DNA from: Betaproteobacteria bacterium | Lineage (GTDB): Bacteria > Pseudomonadota > Gammaproteobacteria > Burkholderiales > Ga0077523 | Direction: 5' to 3' | Assembly (NCBI GenBank): GCA_016713305.1 | Contig: JADJPK010000014.1 | Coordinates: forward strand, 1-64,000 | DNA: 64,000 nucleotides | Part shown: positions 8,366-17,353 of the stretch, piece by piece | Position numbering within the stretch: position 1 is the stretch's first letter | Layout of the letters: each line of letters opens with the position of its first letter | Program-made: the position numbers and the translations under genes | The notes under the pieces: model-generated | Database searches by the model: none | Seen by the model: the letters and a program-made list of their open reading frames with translations, nothing else | Told to the model about the DNA's origin: nothing

Positions 8366-10162
8366 GTGACCCCCGTCCCCGCCATGAAGTTGGGCCGTTT
8401 TGTCGTGATTCGCCTCCTGGGCCGTGGCAGCCAGGGCGCCGTCTACCTGGCGCGCGATCCGGACCTGGACCGCCTGGTGGCGATCAAGCTGAACGGCGAG
8501 ATCCCCGGGCTGACCGACGAGCAGGGCGAAGTCTCGCCCCAGGCGCGCAATCTCGCGCAGCTGCGGCACCCCAACATCGTCGCCCTGTACGAGACGGGGC
8601 GCTTCCACAACCTGCGCTATCTGGTCTTCGAACACCTCGAAGGCGCGGTCCTGCGGCATGAAACCGACGGCGGACACCTGGCCGTGGGACAGGCTTGCAG
8701 CACCATGGTGCAGATCGTCGACGCGATCGCCTACGCGCACGCCAAGGGCATCCTGCACCTGGATCTCAACCCCAACAACATCATGCGCGATGCCGAGGGC
8801 AAACCGCGGGTGATGGACTTCGATCTGTCCCGGTCCGTGGGCGAGAACGTCGCGACGGACAAGGTCGCCGGCACGCTGTCGTACATGGCGCCCGAATACT
8901 TCGACGGCCGGGGCGTGGATGCGCGCACGGACGTCTATGCGCTGGGGCAGATCTTCTACGAACTGCTGACAGGCAACCGGGCAGTCCCCGTGTCCACCCG
9001 GGAGAAGATGGTGGATGCGATCCGGTCCACGGACCCGGATCTCGCGGCGCTGGGAAGCATCGATCCCGGCGGGCATCTGGGGACCGTGATTGCCAAGGCA
9101 ACGCGCAAGAACCCCCAGGATCGTTACGCCAACGCGCGGGAGATGCACGTCGCCCTCTGCGCCGCATGGGAAAGAGTGCGGGACGAAGCGGGGGAGAAGA
9201 CGGCCGTGCTGCACGGGACGCTCGCTTTCGTGCTGAAACGCATCGAGCGGCGCGGCGACTTCCCGGCCATCTCCCGCACGCTTGCCGAAGTGAACCAGCT
9301 CACCTCCGGGGAGAAGGACTCGCCGGTCTCCCGCCTGGCCGCGGTCGTGCTGCGGGACTACGCCCTGACGAGCCGGCTGCTCAAGCTCGCCAATTCGTCC
9401 TACTTCGCCCGCGGCTCGGGCCGGGTGAAATCGGTGAGCGACGCCATCAGCATCATGGGCGTGGAACAGGTGAGGCTCACCTGCAACGGACTGGCCTGCT
9501 TCGGCCACTTTGCCGGAAAGAAGGACAAGCAGCGGTTGCGCGACGAGTCGGTCGCAGCGTTCATCACGGGCCTCCTCGCACGCCACGTGGCTGCGCAGTT
9601 CAAGGTCAAGGATCCGGAAGGGGCATTTCTGGCGGGCATGCTGCGCAATCTGGGGCGCATGCTGGCCCTCTACTACTTCGACGACGATTTCGAGGAGATC
9701 GAACGCCTCGTGCAGAGTGGCGCCTCCGAGGAGGAAGCCTCGAGGACCGTGCTGGGCGTCTCGCTGGCGGAACTCGGATCTGCCGTGGGAGGCGTCTGGG
9801 GTCTGCCGGCGGGCGTGGTCGCCTGCATGGCCGACACGGGCGGGGGGCACGGCGACGCGAAAGTCGTTCTATCCGCCGTCAGGCTCGCCGACGCGCTCGT
9901 ATCCGTCGATGTCGCGCGCGACCCGGGTCACGCCTCGTTGCTGGCGGTGGCGGCCCAACTGCCCACGGCAGCGCCGCCCGGGCTGGCCGTGCTCCATGCC
10001 GTGCTCGCCGCGGCTGTCGAGAAGTTCCGGATCTTCGCACCCGCGCTCGAAGTGGACCTTGCCGGCAGCGCCTGCGTCCAGCGATTGCAGTCCTGGCTGG
10101 ATCACGTGGCGGCGACCGTCCAGCCGCAGAAGGGCGAGGCACAACCGCCGGGGGCGGCCTGA
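8366..10162 (+). CDS. Protein kinase-like domain fused to HDOD domain
   Basis: This is a 598-residue two-domain signalling protein. The N-terminal Hanks-type kinase fold spans about residues 8-270, with glycine loop GRGSQGAVY (19-27), VAIK Lys41 and APE at about 174-176. Two key motifs differ from consensus. The catalytic loop reads HLDLNPNN instead of HRDLKPxN (Asp kept, Lys replaced by Asn), and the metal-binding DFG reads DFD. The C-terminal half (about 285-480) is an HDOD domain, a non-catalytic HD-GYP relative used in bacterial regulation. The start is uncertain: GTG 8366 and ATG 8384 both lack a good ribosome site. The divergent loop leaves weak kinase activity or a pseudokinase role equally possible. 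No cognate phosphatase lies nearby. Confidence 0.85.
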   Translation: MTPVPAMKLGRFVVIRLLGRGSQGAVYLARDPDLDRLVAIKLNGEIPGLTDEQGEVSPQARNLAQLRHPNIVALYETGRFHNLRYLVFEHLEGAVLRHETDGGHLAVGQACSTMVQIVDAIAYAHAKGILHLDLNPNNIMRDAEGKPRVMDFDLSRSVGENVATDKVAGTLSYMAPEYFDGRGVDARTDVYALGQIFYELLTGNRAVPVSTREKMVDAIRSTDPDLAALGSIDPGGHLGTVIAKATRKNPQDRYANAREMHVALCAAWERVRDEAGEKTAVLHGTLAFVLKRIERRGDFPAISRTLAEVNQLTSGEKDSPVSRLAAVVLRDYALTSRLLKLANSSYFARGSGRVKSVSDAISIMGVEQVRLTCNGLACFGHFAGKKDKQRLRDESVAAFITGLLARHVAAQFKVKDPEGAFLAGMLRNLGRMLALYYFDDDFEEIERLVQSGASEEEASRTVLGVSLAELGSAVGGVWGLPAGVVACMADTGGGHGDAKVVLSAVRLADALVSVDVARDPGHASLLAVAAQLPTAAPPGLAVLHAVLAAAVEKFRIFAPALEVDLAGSACVQRLQSWLDHVAATVQPQKGEAQPPGAA

Positions 10163-10277
10163 GCCCGCCGAGGGGCCGGTCGCTGCCCGTGGCCGCGACG
10201 CAGGTACCCGCGGGGCGGCCGGCAGTCGGCGGACCGCCGGAGCCCGTCCGGGCGGACTGCCACCGATAGCCGCTGCA

Positions 10278-11297
10278 TCAGCGATGCTGCGAGGTCCCCA
10301 GATAGTCGTGGTTGTAGTCGACGTAATGCTTCGCGCCGTACGTGATGATGTGGCGCTTGGCGTCGTCCAGCGGTCCCAGCTTCCGCGCGGGCCGGCCGGC
10401 CCACATGCTTCCCGCCGTGAGACGCTGCCCGGGCAGCGTGACGCTTCCCGCCGCGAGCAGCACGTCGTCCTCCACCACCGTCCCCGCACCCAGCACGCTG
10501 CCGATGCCGATCAGGGCCTTGTGGCCGATGTCGGCGGTCTGGATCAACACGTTGTGCCCGACCGTGACGCCGGCACCGATGCGGACCGGGCCGTGGTTGG
10601 CCAGGATCACCGTGTTGTCCTGCACGTTGGTCCCTTCGCCCACGGAGATCTCGTGTTCGCCCGCCCGGAGTTCGCAGGCGTACCAGATGCTGGCATCGGG
10701 CGCGAGCGAGATGCGGCCCTCCAGCACCGATGTGGGCGCGATGAAGTTCGAACTGCCTAGACGAGGGGGCAGGCCCGCGGGCGGGAGGACACGCGCGGGT
10801 AGCGACAGCCCGCGCAGCCGTTCCCGCGCCGCCTTCACCTGTTCGGGCGTGAGTTCGCGCACCGGCTTGGCCGGGCTGCCCTCGCAGTAGTGCCCGGCGG
10901 GCAGCTGGGCGCGCGGAAACACCACCGAGCCGGCCGCCACCACGCAGTTGTCACCCACCACGGCGCCGTCCAGGATCACCACGTTGTCTTCGATGACGCA
11001 GCCGTTCCCCACCGTGCACGCATGCACCGTCGTGTTGTAGCCGACCGTGACGCCATGGCCTACCACGGCCGGGAGCACCTCGTGCGCAATGTGGATGGTG
11101 GAACGGGCCCCCATCCAGAAGTCGTCGCCCACCGTGATGTGATGGCCGTCGGCGCGGAGGGTGGCGAGCGAGCCGAACCGCGCGCCCTTGCCGAGCGTCG
11201 TGCGGCCGATGATCGCGACGCTGGCGTCGGCCACCGGGGCCTCGGCGCAAACGGGCGTGTGCTGCAGGTAGGGAAAAAAACGGGCGGATCGGGTCAT
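10278..11297 (-). CDS. Tandem-duplicated gamma-carbonic-anhydrase-like hexapeptide protein
   Basis: This 339-residue protein contains two successive left-handed beta-helix domains of the gamma-carbonic anhydrase / PaaY type, at about residues 20-150 and 190-320. Each carries the same landmarks. Domain 1 has WMGARSTIHI, VGYNTTVHACTVGNG and AAGSVVFPRAQLPAG; domain 2 has NVQDNTVILANHG, VGHNVLIQTADIG and AAGSVTLPGQRLTAG. Single-domain homologues are about 170-200 residues and act as trimers, so this fusion is double length. Metal-ligand histidines are present in both halves (for example HIAHE and VGYNTTVHA in the first), but the domain 2 set looks less complete. Function as carbonic anhydrase or acyltransferase-like scaffold is not settled. 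Confidence 0.8.
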   Translation of the reverse strand: MTRSARFFPYLQHTPVCAEAPVADASVAIIGRTTLGKGARFGSLATLRADGHHITVGDDFWMGARSTIHIAHEVLPAVVGHGVTVGYNTTVHACTVGNGCVIEDNVVILDGAVVGDNCVVAAGSVVFPRAQLPAGHYCEGSPAKPVRELTPEQVKAARERLRGLSLPARVLPPAGLPPRLGSSNFIAPTSVLEGRISLAPDASIWYACELRAGEHEISVGEGTNVQDNTVILANHGPVRIGAGVTVGHNVLIQTADIGHKALIGIGSVLGAGTVVEDDVLLAAGSVTLPGQRLTAGSMWAGRPARKLGPLDDAKRHIITYGAKHYVDYNHDYLGTSQHR

Positions 11298-11454
11298 GGG
11301 GGGCTGCCTGGGGAAAACTCCGAAAATACCGGATTCTTCGTGCGTGTGCGCGGCGCGGGGAGAAGCACCGGCGTCAGACCCCGGGGAGGCGGCGATCCCT
11401 CGACGGTGCCCCCGTCCCGGGTGCGTGCCGGCTCTTCGCCAGGCGTCCGACCAT

Positions 11455-11482
11455 GATGCGGCCGGGAACCTCCGGCCGCATC
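11455..11482. repeat. Perfect 11-bp inverted repeat upstream of metalloprotease gene
   Basis: GATGCGGCCGG at 11455-11465 is perfectly complementary to CCGGCCGCATC at 11472-11482 with a 6-base loop. No T-run follows, so it is not a clear terminator. It lies in the 332-bp non-coding stretch 11298-11629 between the leftward carbonic-anhydrase-like gene and the rightward metalloprotease gene; I see nothing else of note in that stretch. Confidence 0.5.
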
Positions 11483-11629
11483 GGGGCCGCTTCTTCCAGT
11501 CACCATGTTCTCCGTGTCCTTTATGTCACTCGTGTTCGCACGAGTTTTCCACGCCACGCTGCAAGCGTCCAATTCCCGGTGCGAGTGGGCCGTTTCGAGT
11601 CTTCCACCCGTGCCCAGGGGAGACGACGG

Positions 11630-12865
11630 ATGAAGAGGATCGTGGACGAACGCTGGCCGGAGCGCATCTGCGCATGCGTGGCGCTGGCAGGTTTGCTTGG
11701 AGGAGCGGCGGATGCCGGCGCTTTCGCACTGATCGGCGACCAGCGCAACGCGGGGGGCACGCCCAGGGCGTTCTTCTGGTCCGATCAGTATCTGCGCCGG
11801 GATCCCATCACCGGCATTCCGGTGCGGGACACGAACAACCGGCTCATTCTCGACCTGGGGGTCGTCGGCATCGGTTTGAATGCCGGGCAGAGGGCGGCGA
11901 TGCAGTCGGCCGTGAACACGTGGAGCCTGCTGTCCCCCAACGAGGACGCGAACGGCCGCCCCCTCGGCAACCTGTCCCCCATGCAGAAGGGCGACTCGGC
12001 CACTTTCGCGAATGGCCTGCGCTTCGACGTCCAGTCGATCCTGCTGCACGAACTGGGGCACGCGATCGGACTCGGTCACCCGAACCTGGCCGACCGCGTG
12101 GTGGATCCCAGCGGAAGATTCGGCCGGCTGACCGCATCGCTTCCGAGCCAGTTGCCTGGCGAAGCGGCGCCGATGTATCACCTGGATCCGAACGATCCCT
12201 TGCCCGGGTCGAGCGACGACGATCGCAAGGATGACCTGTCGCTCAACCTCACGAGCGCCCTCAACAATCCTTTCGTGAGGTCGGACGGCCCGTTCCTGCT
12301 GGACGGTCCGTTCGATGCGCCCTGGCAGGGTTATTCCCAGGCGCCCACGCGGGAAGTGGCCGCGAGCATCGGTTACGCGAACCTCGAAGCCGTGATGGTG
12401 CAGCTCGCCGAACCGGAGGAGCGGCAGCGTCAGCTCGCCTGGGACGACGCCCTGGGGGTGGCGTATCTGCAACGCGGGGCCGACGGTGCGGTGGGCGGAG
12501 GCGACGACTTCCTCTTCAATTTCTACGTGGTCGACCCTCGGTCTCCGGCTGCGGATACGGCGCCGGTCAAGGTGCGCAACATTCCCAGTACCGACGTCTG
12601 GCAGACGGTGTTCGGCACGCGGGGGAGCAACATCGTGGACGCGATCATCGCGTTCGACGCCGACCGGCTGGGGCGTCCGGTGAGTCTGACCGACGTGTGG
12701 CTCGACGGACCGCAGGCGAGTCCGGGCAGCTTCATGATCGGCGCCAACATCTTTCTGCTGAACGACTACGACGTACCCGAGCCCGGGCTGTGCTGGCTCA
12801 TGCTCGCTGCGGTACTGGCGTGGTGGTGGGCCCTTTCCAGGAAACTTCCGGGAGAACGCAAATGA
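11630..12865 (+). CDS. Matrixin-type zinc metalloprotease with PEP-CTERM-like anchor
   Basis: This is a 411-residue secreted protein. The start follows GGGGAGA at 11617-11623. An N-terminal signal peptide (hydrophobic core around ACVALAGLLGGAADAGA) precedes the protease region. The zinc motif HELGHAIGLGH lies at about residues 140-150 and fits the metzincin HExxHxxGxxH consensus. A possible Met-turn, APMYH, follows about 35 residues later. The C-terminus has VPEP, a hydrophobic helix and a basic tail, the tripartite arrangement of PEP-CTERM proteins handled by exosortase. No exosortase gene is in the window. The last codons overlap the next gene by four bases. The role is probably extracellular or biofilm-associated proteolysis. 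Confidence 0.8.
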   Translation: MKRIVDERWPERICACVALAGLLGGAADAGAFALIGDQRNAGGTPRAFFWSDQYLRRDPITGIPVRDTNNRLILDLGVVGIGLNAGQRAAMQSAVNTWSLLSPNEDANGRPLGNLSPMQKGDSATFANGLRFDVQSILLHELGHAIGLGHPNLADRVVDPSGRFGRLTASLPSQLPGEAAPMYHLDPNDPLPGSSDDDRKDDLSLNLTSALNNPFVRSDGPFLLDGPFDAPWQGYSQAPTREVAASIGYANLEAVMVQLAEPEERQRQLAWDDALGVAYLQRGADGAVGGGDDFLFNFYVVDPRSPAADTAPVKVRNIPSTDVWQTVFGTRGSNIVDAIIAFDADRLGRPVSLTDVWLDGPQASPGSFMIGANIFLLNDYDVPEPGLCWLMLAAVLAWWWALSRKLPGERK

Positions 12866-13131
12866 CGGATCACCTCATCGAGAAGGGCGGCAGCAGGGCC
12901 GCCGATTCGCGGGCGTTGCGCAGCCCCCCTGTGCGGGCCAAGACGCCTGCGCGCAGGAAGACCGCGACGCAACGTGAGGATGCTGCCACCGATACGTCCG
13001 AGGCGCAGGCCAGCCGCGAAGAGATGATCGCCATGGCCGCCTACTTCATCGCCGAGCGGCGCGGTTTCGAGGCCGGCCGGGAAATGGACGACTGGCTGGA
13101 GGCGGAAGCGCAGATCGACGCGCTCTACTGA
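12862..13131 (+). CDS. DUF2934-family small protein
   Basis: This 89-residue protein starts within the stop codon of the metalloprotease gene (ATGA overlap) with GGGAG just upstream, so the two are translationally coupled. The C-terminal half IAMAAYFIAERRGFEAGREM followed by DDWLEAEAQI matches the DUF2934 pattern: a helix, then a W-x-x-AE motif. The N-terminal half is basic and low-complexity (RAKTPARRKTATQRE). There is no signal peptide. DUF2934 proteins are common and uncharacterised; the coupling to a secreted protease is the most informative clue. Confidence 0.75.
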   Translation: MTDHLIEKGGSRAADSRALRSPPVRAKTPARRKTATQREDAATDTSEAQASREEMIAMAAYFIAERRGFEAGREMDDWLEAEAQIDALY

Positions 13132-13177
13132 CCGCACCGGCACGCTCCAGGGCGGCAGGGCAGGCCCGTGCGCTGCG

Positions 13178-14452
13178 TTATCTGCCCAGGCCCGAACGCA
13201 CCCAGTCCTCGCTCTTCACGCCGTCGGGCGGGTTCACGGTGTCTGCCGGAAAGCGGATGACGTTCGTCACGGTCGCCTTGCCTCCGGAGTTCCTGACGGT
13301 GCCGTAGACCGCATCCTGAATGCCCCGATGTCCCTTGCCCAGCGTCATGCGTGTCGTGCCGCTGGGCGTCTCGTACGACAGGCGTTCGAAGGCGGCCGCG
13401 ATGTCCTCCGTCGACGGCACCCGGTTTCCCGCGCCCTGGGCCTTCTCGTACGCGGCCTTCGCGCCGAGGATCGCCTGCACGATGTGATACGACGGGAACA
13501 CCGGCACCTGGCCGTGCTTCTTCGCGTAGGCCGCCTTGAACCAGCGGTTCAACGCGTTGTCGGGCGCGAAGACACCGTGCGGCCCCCGGGCACCGATGAT
13601 GGCGCCGTCGGGAATGGTCGCGGCCAGGCGATAGATCTCGCTCTCGCCGACGACGAGGATGGGCGCGGCCTTGGCGAACAGGGCGCGCGGGGTGGCCTGC
13701 AGCAGGAAGGCCTCGAGGTCGCCGCCCCAGAGGCTCGAGTGGATCACCTCCGGACGCGAGGCGCCGAGGGCGGAGATCTCGGTGCCGTACTGCCCGGCGA
13801 AGAGCTTGGGCATCTGCGAGTTCACTGCCTCGGAACCGGGCAGCAGCTTGCTCATGCTGCCCTGGAAGTCGCGCCACGAGTCCAGACCCCAGGCGTAGTT
13901 CTGGTTCATGCCCGCGTAGCGCGTCACGTGCGGCAAGGCCTGCTTCACGTACATCGCGGCCGCGACGCTGTCCATGGTGGCGTGTGAAGCGGTGCGGAAC
14001 ACGTAGCGGAAGGAGGATTCCTCGAACAGCCGGGACGTGCCGCAGTTGTAGAACACGGTGAGCGTCTTCAGTTCTTCGGCGACCGGAGCGACCGCGAGAC
14101 AGCTCCCGCTGGAGATGTACCCGATCACCATGTCCACGTTGCGCTGCGTGACGAGATTCCGGTACTGGGTCACGACATTCGACGTGGTGCCGGCCTCGTC
14201 CAGCAGCACCATCTCCACGGGCGTCCCGCCGAAGCCCCGTTTCTGGTGGGGAGCGGGCACCTCGCCCGCGTTCAGCGCCTCGAACAGCAGCTCCGCGGCG
14301 TTCCTGGTAGGCATGCCATAGGGGCCGGCACCCGGTCCGGAAAGGTAGGTCACCAGGCCGATGCGCAGCGCGCGGGCGTCCTGCGCGGCAGCCGGGGCGG
14401 CGGCGCAAAGACCGAGGGCCAGGGTGGCCAGGAGTGCTCTGATCGGAATCAT
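13178..14452 (-). CDS. ABC transporter periplasmic solute-binding protein, Peripla_BP_6 type
   Basis: This 424-residue binding protein has a clear signal peptide ending AAAPAAAQ. The mature start ALRIGLVTYLSGPGAGPYG is a type I periplasmic binding fold. It begins with an ATG at 14450-14452. It differs strongly from the solute-binding protein at 7.1 kb, so it should recognise another ligand. It is the last gene of a leftward run: TPP enzyme, aldehyde dehydrogenase, epimerase, cupin, then this gene. No permease genes are present locally. The ligand is probably the substrate of the neighbouring catabolic enzymes, but that is inference. Confidence 0.88.
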   Translation of the reverse strand: MIPIRALLATLALGLCAAAPAAAQDARALRIGLVTYLSGPGAGPYGMPTRNAAELLFEALNAGEVPAPHQKRGFGGTPVEMVLLDEAGTTSNVVTQYRNLVTQRNVDMVIGYISSGSCLAVAPVAEELKTLTVFYNCGTSRLFEESSFRYVFRTASHATMDSVAAAMYVKQALPHVTRYAGMNQNYAWGLDSWRDFQGSMSKLLPGSEAVNSQMPKLFAGQYGTEISALGASRPEVIHSSLWGGDLEAFLLQATPRALFAKAAPILVVGESEIYRLAATIPDGAIIGARGPHGVFAPDNALNRWFKAAYAKKHGQVPVFPSYHIVQAILGAKAAYEKAQGAGNRVPSTEDIAAAFERLSYETPSGTTRMTLGKGHRGIQDAVYGTVRNSGGKATVTNVIRFPADTVNPPDGVKSEDWVRSGLGR

Positions 14453-14504
14453 CGTCGAATCCTCGTCGAAAGGGCTGCCGGATGCCGCCTGAACGGAACG
14501 GAAC

Positions 14505-14888
14505 TCACTCGTCCGGCGGCGAGGTGACGACGATGAAGCGCAGATCGGTGAGGCCGGTGTTGTAGATCGCGTGTTCCACACCGGGCGGGATGAACACGAT
14601 GTCGTCCTTGCGCACCACCTGACGCTCCCCCTCGATCTCCATGAGCCCTTCGCCCTCGAGCACGTGATAGACCTGCTCCTGGATGCGGTGGCGGTGCGGG
14701 GCGACGTACGCGCGGGGCTGATAGACCGAGATGCGGTAGTCGAGCTGGCGAGCGCCGCAGGGCTCGGGCCGGACCAGCATCTTGGAGAACGCGCCGCCGT
14801 AGTGGGCCGGGGGTTCATCCCACATCACCGAGGCCGCGGGGCGGATCACCGCCTTGCGGGTATCGGACTGATCGCCGTCGAATGCCAT
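14505..14888 (-). CDS. Cupin-domain protein
   Basis: This 127-residue single-domain cupin starts after a good GGAGG site. Cupin motif 1 is visible as PHRHRIQEQVYHVLEGEG, with two His, a Glu/Gln pair and a later His as potential metal ligands. Motif 2 is IPPGVEHAIYNTG. Such proteins bind a metal and act as small dioxygenases, isomerases or ligand sensors. It lies 52 bp upstream of a solute-binding protein gene and downstream of an epimerase gene on the same strand, which supports a catabolic rather than regulatory role. There is no DNA-binding domain. Confidence 0.85.
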   Translation of the reverse strand: MAFDGDQSDTRKAVIRPAASVMWDEPPAHYGGAFSKMLVRPEPCGARQLDYRISVYQPRAYVAPHRHRIQEQVYHVLEGEGLMEIEGERQVVRKDDIVFIPPGVEHAIYNTGLTDLRFIVVTSPPDE

Positions 14889-14964
14889 GTTCGTTTACCT
14901 CCGTGTTCTTGAACGCCGCGACCGGCGGCTTTCGAATGGCATGCCTCATCGCGGATGGACCGGG

Positions 14965-15900
14965 TCACCGACCGGCGCGGCAGGCCTCGATATAGGCGGC
15001 CAGTCCTGCGCGCATGTCGAACCGCGGGCGCCATCCGAGATCGGCGGCCGCGCGCGAGACGTCGAGCGCACCCTTGCGCACGACGGGCAGTTGTTCGTTG
15101 AAACGCAGCGCGCCGGGTCCCGCCGAGACATCCGCGCCCGGAACCAGTTCCCGGATCAAGGCGGCGATCTCGCCCACGGTCGTGGCCGTTCCGCTGGCGA
15201 CGTTGTAGGCGTCGTGAGGCAGCTTGTCCCGGTCCAGCGCCGCGAGCAGGGCGGCCACGGCATCGTCCACATACGTGTGGTCGATCGCGAAATCCGCGCC
15301 GTTCGGCAGGTGCAAGGGCTGGCCGGCAAGGGCGGCGTCGACGAGGTTCTTGGGGATGCGGTGGCGGGGAAGCCCCGGACCGTAGACCCAGGAGGTCCGC
15401 AGATTGACGATCTCGAGCCCGTGGAGCTCCCGGTACGTGCGGCCGAGGTTCTCGACCGCCAGCTTGCAGATGCCGTAGGGCATGACGGGGCGCTGCGGGT
15501 GTTCCTCGTCGATGCGGTCGGCCAGGAACGGCCCGTAGGTTTCCTCGGAACTCACGTGCAGGCAACGGCGCACGCCGGCGAGGCGCATGGACTCGAACAC
15601 GTTGAGCGAACCCTCGACGTTCACGCGCAGGACGTTCACCGGGCTGCCCACGGAAGAGACGACCCCCACGATGGCCGCGCAGTGGATCACGACGTCGGGC
15701 TTGTGCAGCAGCACCGCGTGGGCGATGTTCGCCATGTCGGTGATGTCGCCCGGGAAAGCCACCAGGTGCGGGCTCGGGCCCAGACGCGAAAGCGCTTCGG
15801 GCTGGGAGTCGAATGCGATGACCCGGTGACCCCGGGCAAGCAGCGCGCGCACTGCCGCACCGCCAAGAAACCCCGCACCTCCCGTGACCAGCACGCGCAT
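14965..15900 (-). CDS. NAD-dependent epimerase/dehydratase (extended SDR)
   Basis: This 311-residue protein has the Rossmann motif TGGAGFLGG at residues 6-14 and the extended-SDR catalytic core: Ser-Ser in HVSSEETYG, and YGICK with catalytic Tyr and Lys. The ribosome site GGAGAG precedes the ATG at 15898-15900. Extended SDRs of this type act on nucleotide sugars, but in catabolic clusters they may also oxidise or epimerise sugar acids or hydroxy acids. Here it lies between an aldehyde dehydrogenase and a cupin in a leftward operon-like run, so the latter seems more likely. The substrate cannot be named. Confidence 0.85.
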   Translation of the reverse strand: MRVLVTGGAGFLGGAAVRALLARGHRVIAFDSQPEALSRLGPSPHLVAFPGDITDMANIAHAVLLHKPDVVIHCAAIVGVVSSVGSPVNVLRVNVEGSLNVFESMRLAGVRRCLHVSSEETYGPFLADRIDEEHPQRPVMPYGICKLAVENLGRTYRELHGLEIVNLRTSWVYGPGLPRHRIPKNLVDAALAGQPLHLPNGADFAIDHTYVDDAVAALLAALDRDKLPHDAYNVASGTATTVGEIAALIRELVPGADVSAGPGALRFNEQLPVVRKGALDVSRAAADLGWRPRFDMRAGLAAYIEACRAGR

Positions 15901-15920
15901 GGGATTTGTCTCTCCGCGTC

Positions 15921-17345
15921 TCAGAGATTGAAGACTACCAGCCGCTGTTCGGTCATGTCTTCGATCGCGTAGCGCGGGCCTTCGCGTCCGATGCCGCTCG
16001 CCTTGACCCCGCCGTAGGCGAGCTGGTCCGTCCTCCACGTGGACGACCCGTTGATGATCACGCCGCCGGCCCGCAGCGCGCGGATGCCTGCGAAGGTCAC
16101 TTCGTTGGAGCGGGTGAAGAGTCCCACCTGCAGACCGTACGCCCCCGCGTTGATCGCATCGAAGGCCTCCTCGATGTGGTCGTAGGCGAGGACGCTGACG
16201 ACCGGTCCGAAGACTTCCTCGCACACGACCTTCATCGCAGGGGTCACGCCCGTCAGCAGCGTCGGCTCGTAGGCCGCGCCGTGGCGCTTTCCGCCGGTGA
16301 CGACGCGGGCTCCGCTCTGGCGGGCTTCCTCGACCCAGCGCTCGACACGCTGCGCGGCGGCCTCGTCGATGAGCGTCCCGACGTCGGTGCCGGAATCCAG
16401 GGGATCGCCCAGCTCGAAGCCGCGGATCTCCGCGGCCATGGCGTCGACCACGGCATCGTGGACGCGCCTGTGCGCGAAGACGGTCTGCACGGAGATGCAA
16501 CTCTGCCCCGCGAGGCGCATCGAGTTGCGGGCGCAGGTCACGGCGGCCGTCGCGACGTCGGCGTCGTCATGGATGATCGTCGCGCCGTTGCCGCCGAGCT
16601 CGAGGGCCACCCGGCGCAGGCCGCTGGCGGCCTTGATGGCGGCACCGGCGCGGCTGGAGCCGGTGAAGGTGATGAAGTCGACGCGAGGGTCTGCCACCAG
16701 GGCAGCACCGATGTCCGCACCGCCGAAGACCGTGTTCACGGTACCTGGGGCGGCACCGGCCTCCACCACCAGTTCCACCAGACGATGAACGATCAGCGGG
16801 GCCTGTGGCGGCGGCTTCAGCACGAGGCTGTTGCCGGCGGCGATGGCGGGGGCGATCTTGTGCGCGGCGAGGTTGAACGGCGCGTTGAACGGCGTGATCG
16901 CCGCGACCACGCCCACGGGAAATCGCAGCAGCATGGCGAGCTTGCCGGCCCCCATGGCACTTCCGTCGAGCGGAACGTGACGGCCCTCGATGCGGATGGC
17001 TTCCTCCGCCGCCAGCGCGAAGGTGTCCACGGAACGGGCGATCTCGCCGCCGGCATCGCGCACGGCCTTGCCGGTTTCGCGGGACATGAGCCGCGCCAGG
17101 CCCGCGCGGTCGCGCTCGATCAGCGCGGCGATCCGCCGCAGCAGCGCAGCGCGTTCGTAGCCCGGCAGTTCCGCGGCCGCGCTTCGCGCCTTCACGGCGG
17201 AGTCGAGCGCGGCGTCGAGGTCTGCGAGCGTCGACACCGGAGCCGTGCCCACCCCATCCCCACGGTAGGGATCGCGGATCTCGGCGACCGCTTCGGCTCC
17301 GCGCCACTGACCGCCGATGAGCGCGCGCGCCTCGACGCGCTCCAT
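15921..17345 (-). CDS. NAD(P)-dependent aldehyde dehydrogenase
   Basis: This complete 474-residue aldehyde dehydrogenase has conserved elements in order: ITPFNAPFNLAAHK (cofactor site), FTGSSRAG, ELGGNGA with catalytic Glu near residue 248, and RLAGQSCISVQ with catalytic Cys near 282. EEVFGPVVSV comes near the C-terminus. The start lies 8 nt after the stop of the TPP enzyme gene, so the two are co-transcribed and probably act in sequence. A TPP decarboxylase-type enzyme would yield an aldehyde that this enzyme oxidises. That order is an inference from gene adjacency. The similar gene at 24.4 kb is disrupted; this copy is intact. Confidence 0.9.
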   Translation of the reverse strand: MERVEARALIGGQWRGAEAVAEIRDPYRGDGVGTAPVSTLADLDAALDSAVKARSAAAELPGYERAALLRRIAALIERDRAGLARLMSRETGKAVRDAGGEIARSVDTFALAAEEAIRIEGRHVPLDGSAMGAGKLAMLLRFPVGVVAAITPFNAPFNLAAHKIAPAIAAGNSLVLKPPPQAPLIVHRLVELVVEAGAAPGTVNTVFGGADIGAALVADPRVDFITFTGSSRAGAAIKAASGLRRVALELGGNGATIIHDDADVATAAVTCARNSMRLAGQSCISVQTVFAHRRVHDAVVDAMAAEIRGFELGDPLDSGTDVGTLIDEAAAQRVERWVEEARQSGARVVTGGKRHGAAYEPTLLTGVTPAMKVVCEEVFGPVVSVLAYDHIEEAFDAINAGAYGLQVGLFTRSNEVTFAGIRALRAGGVIINGSSTWRTDQLAYGGVKASGIGREGPRYAIEDMTEQRLVVFNL

Positions 17346-17353
17346 GCCGGCGC

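Noticed and set aside
16567..17307. Alternative-frame and antisense frames in the 13-32 kb catabolic genes
   Set aside because: They mirror the wobble bias of real genes on the other frame; motifs lie in the annotated genes only.
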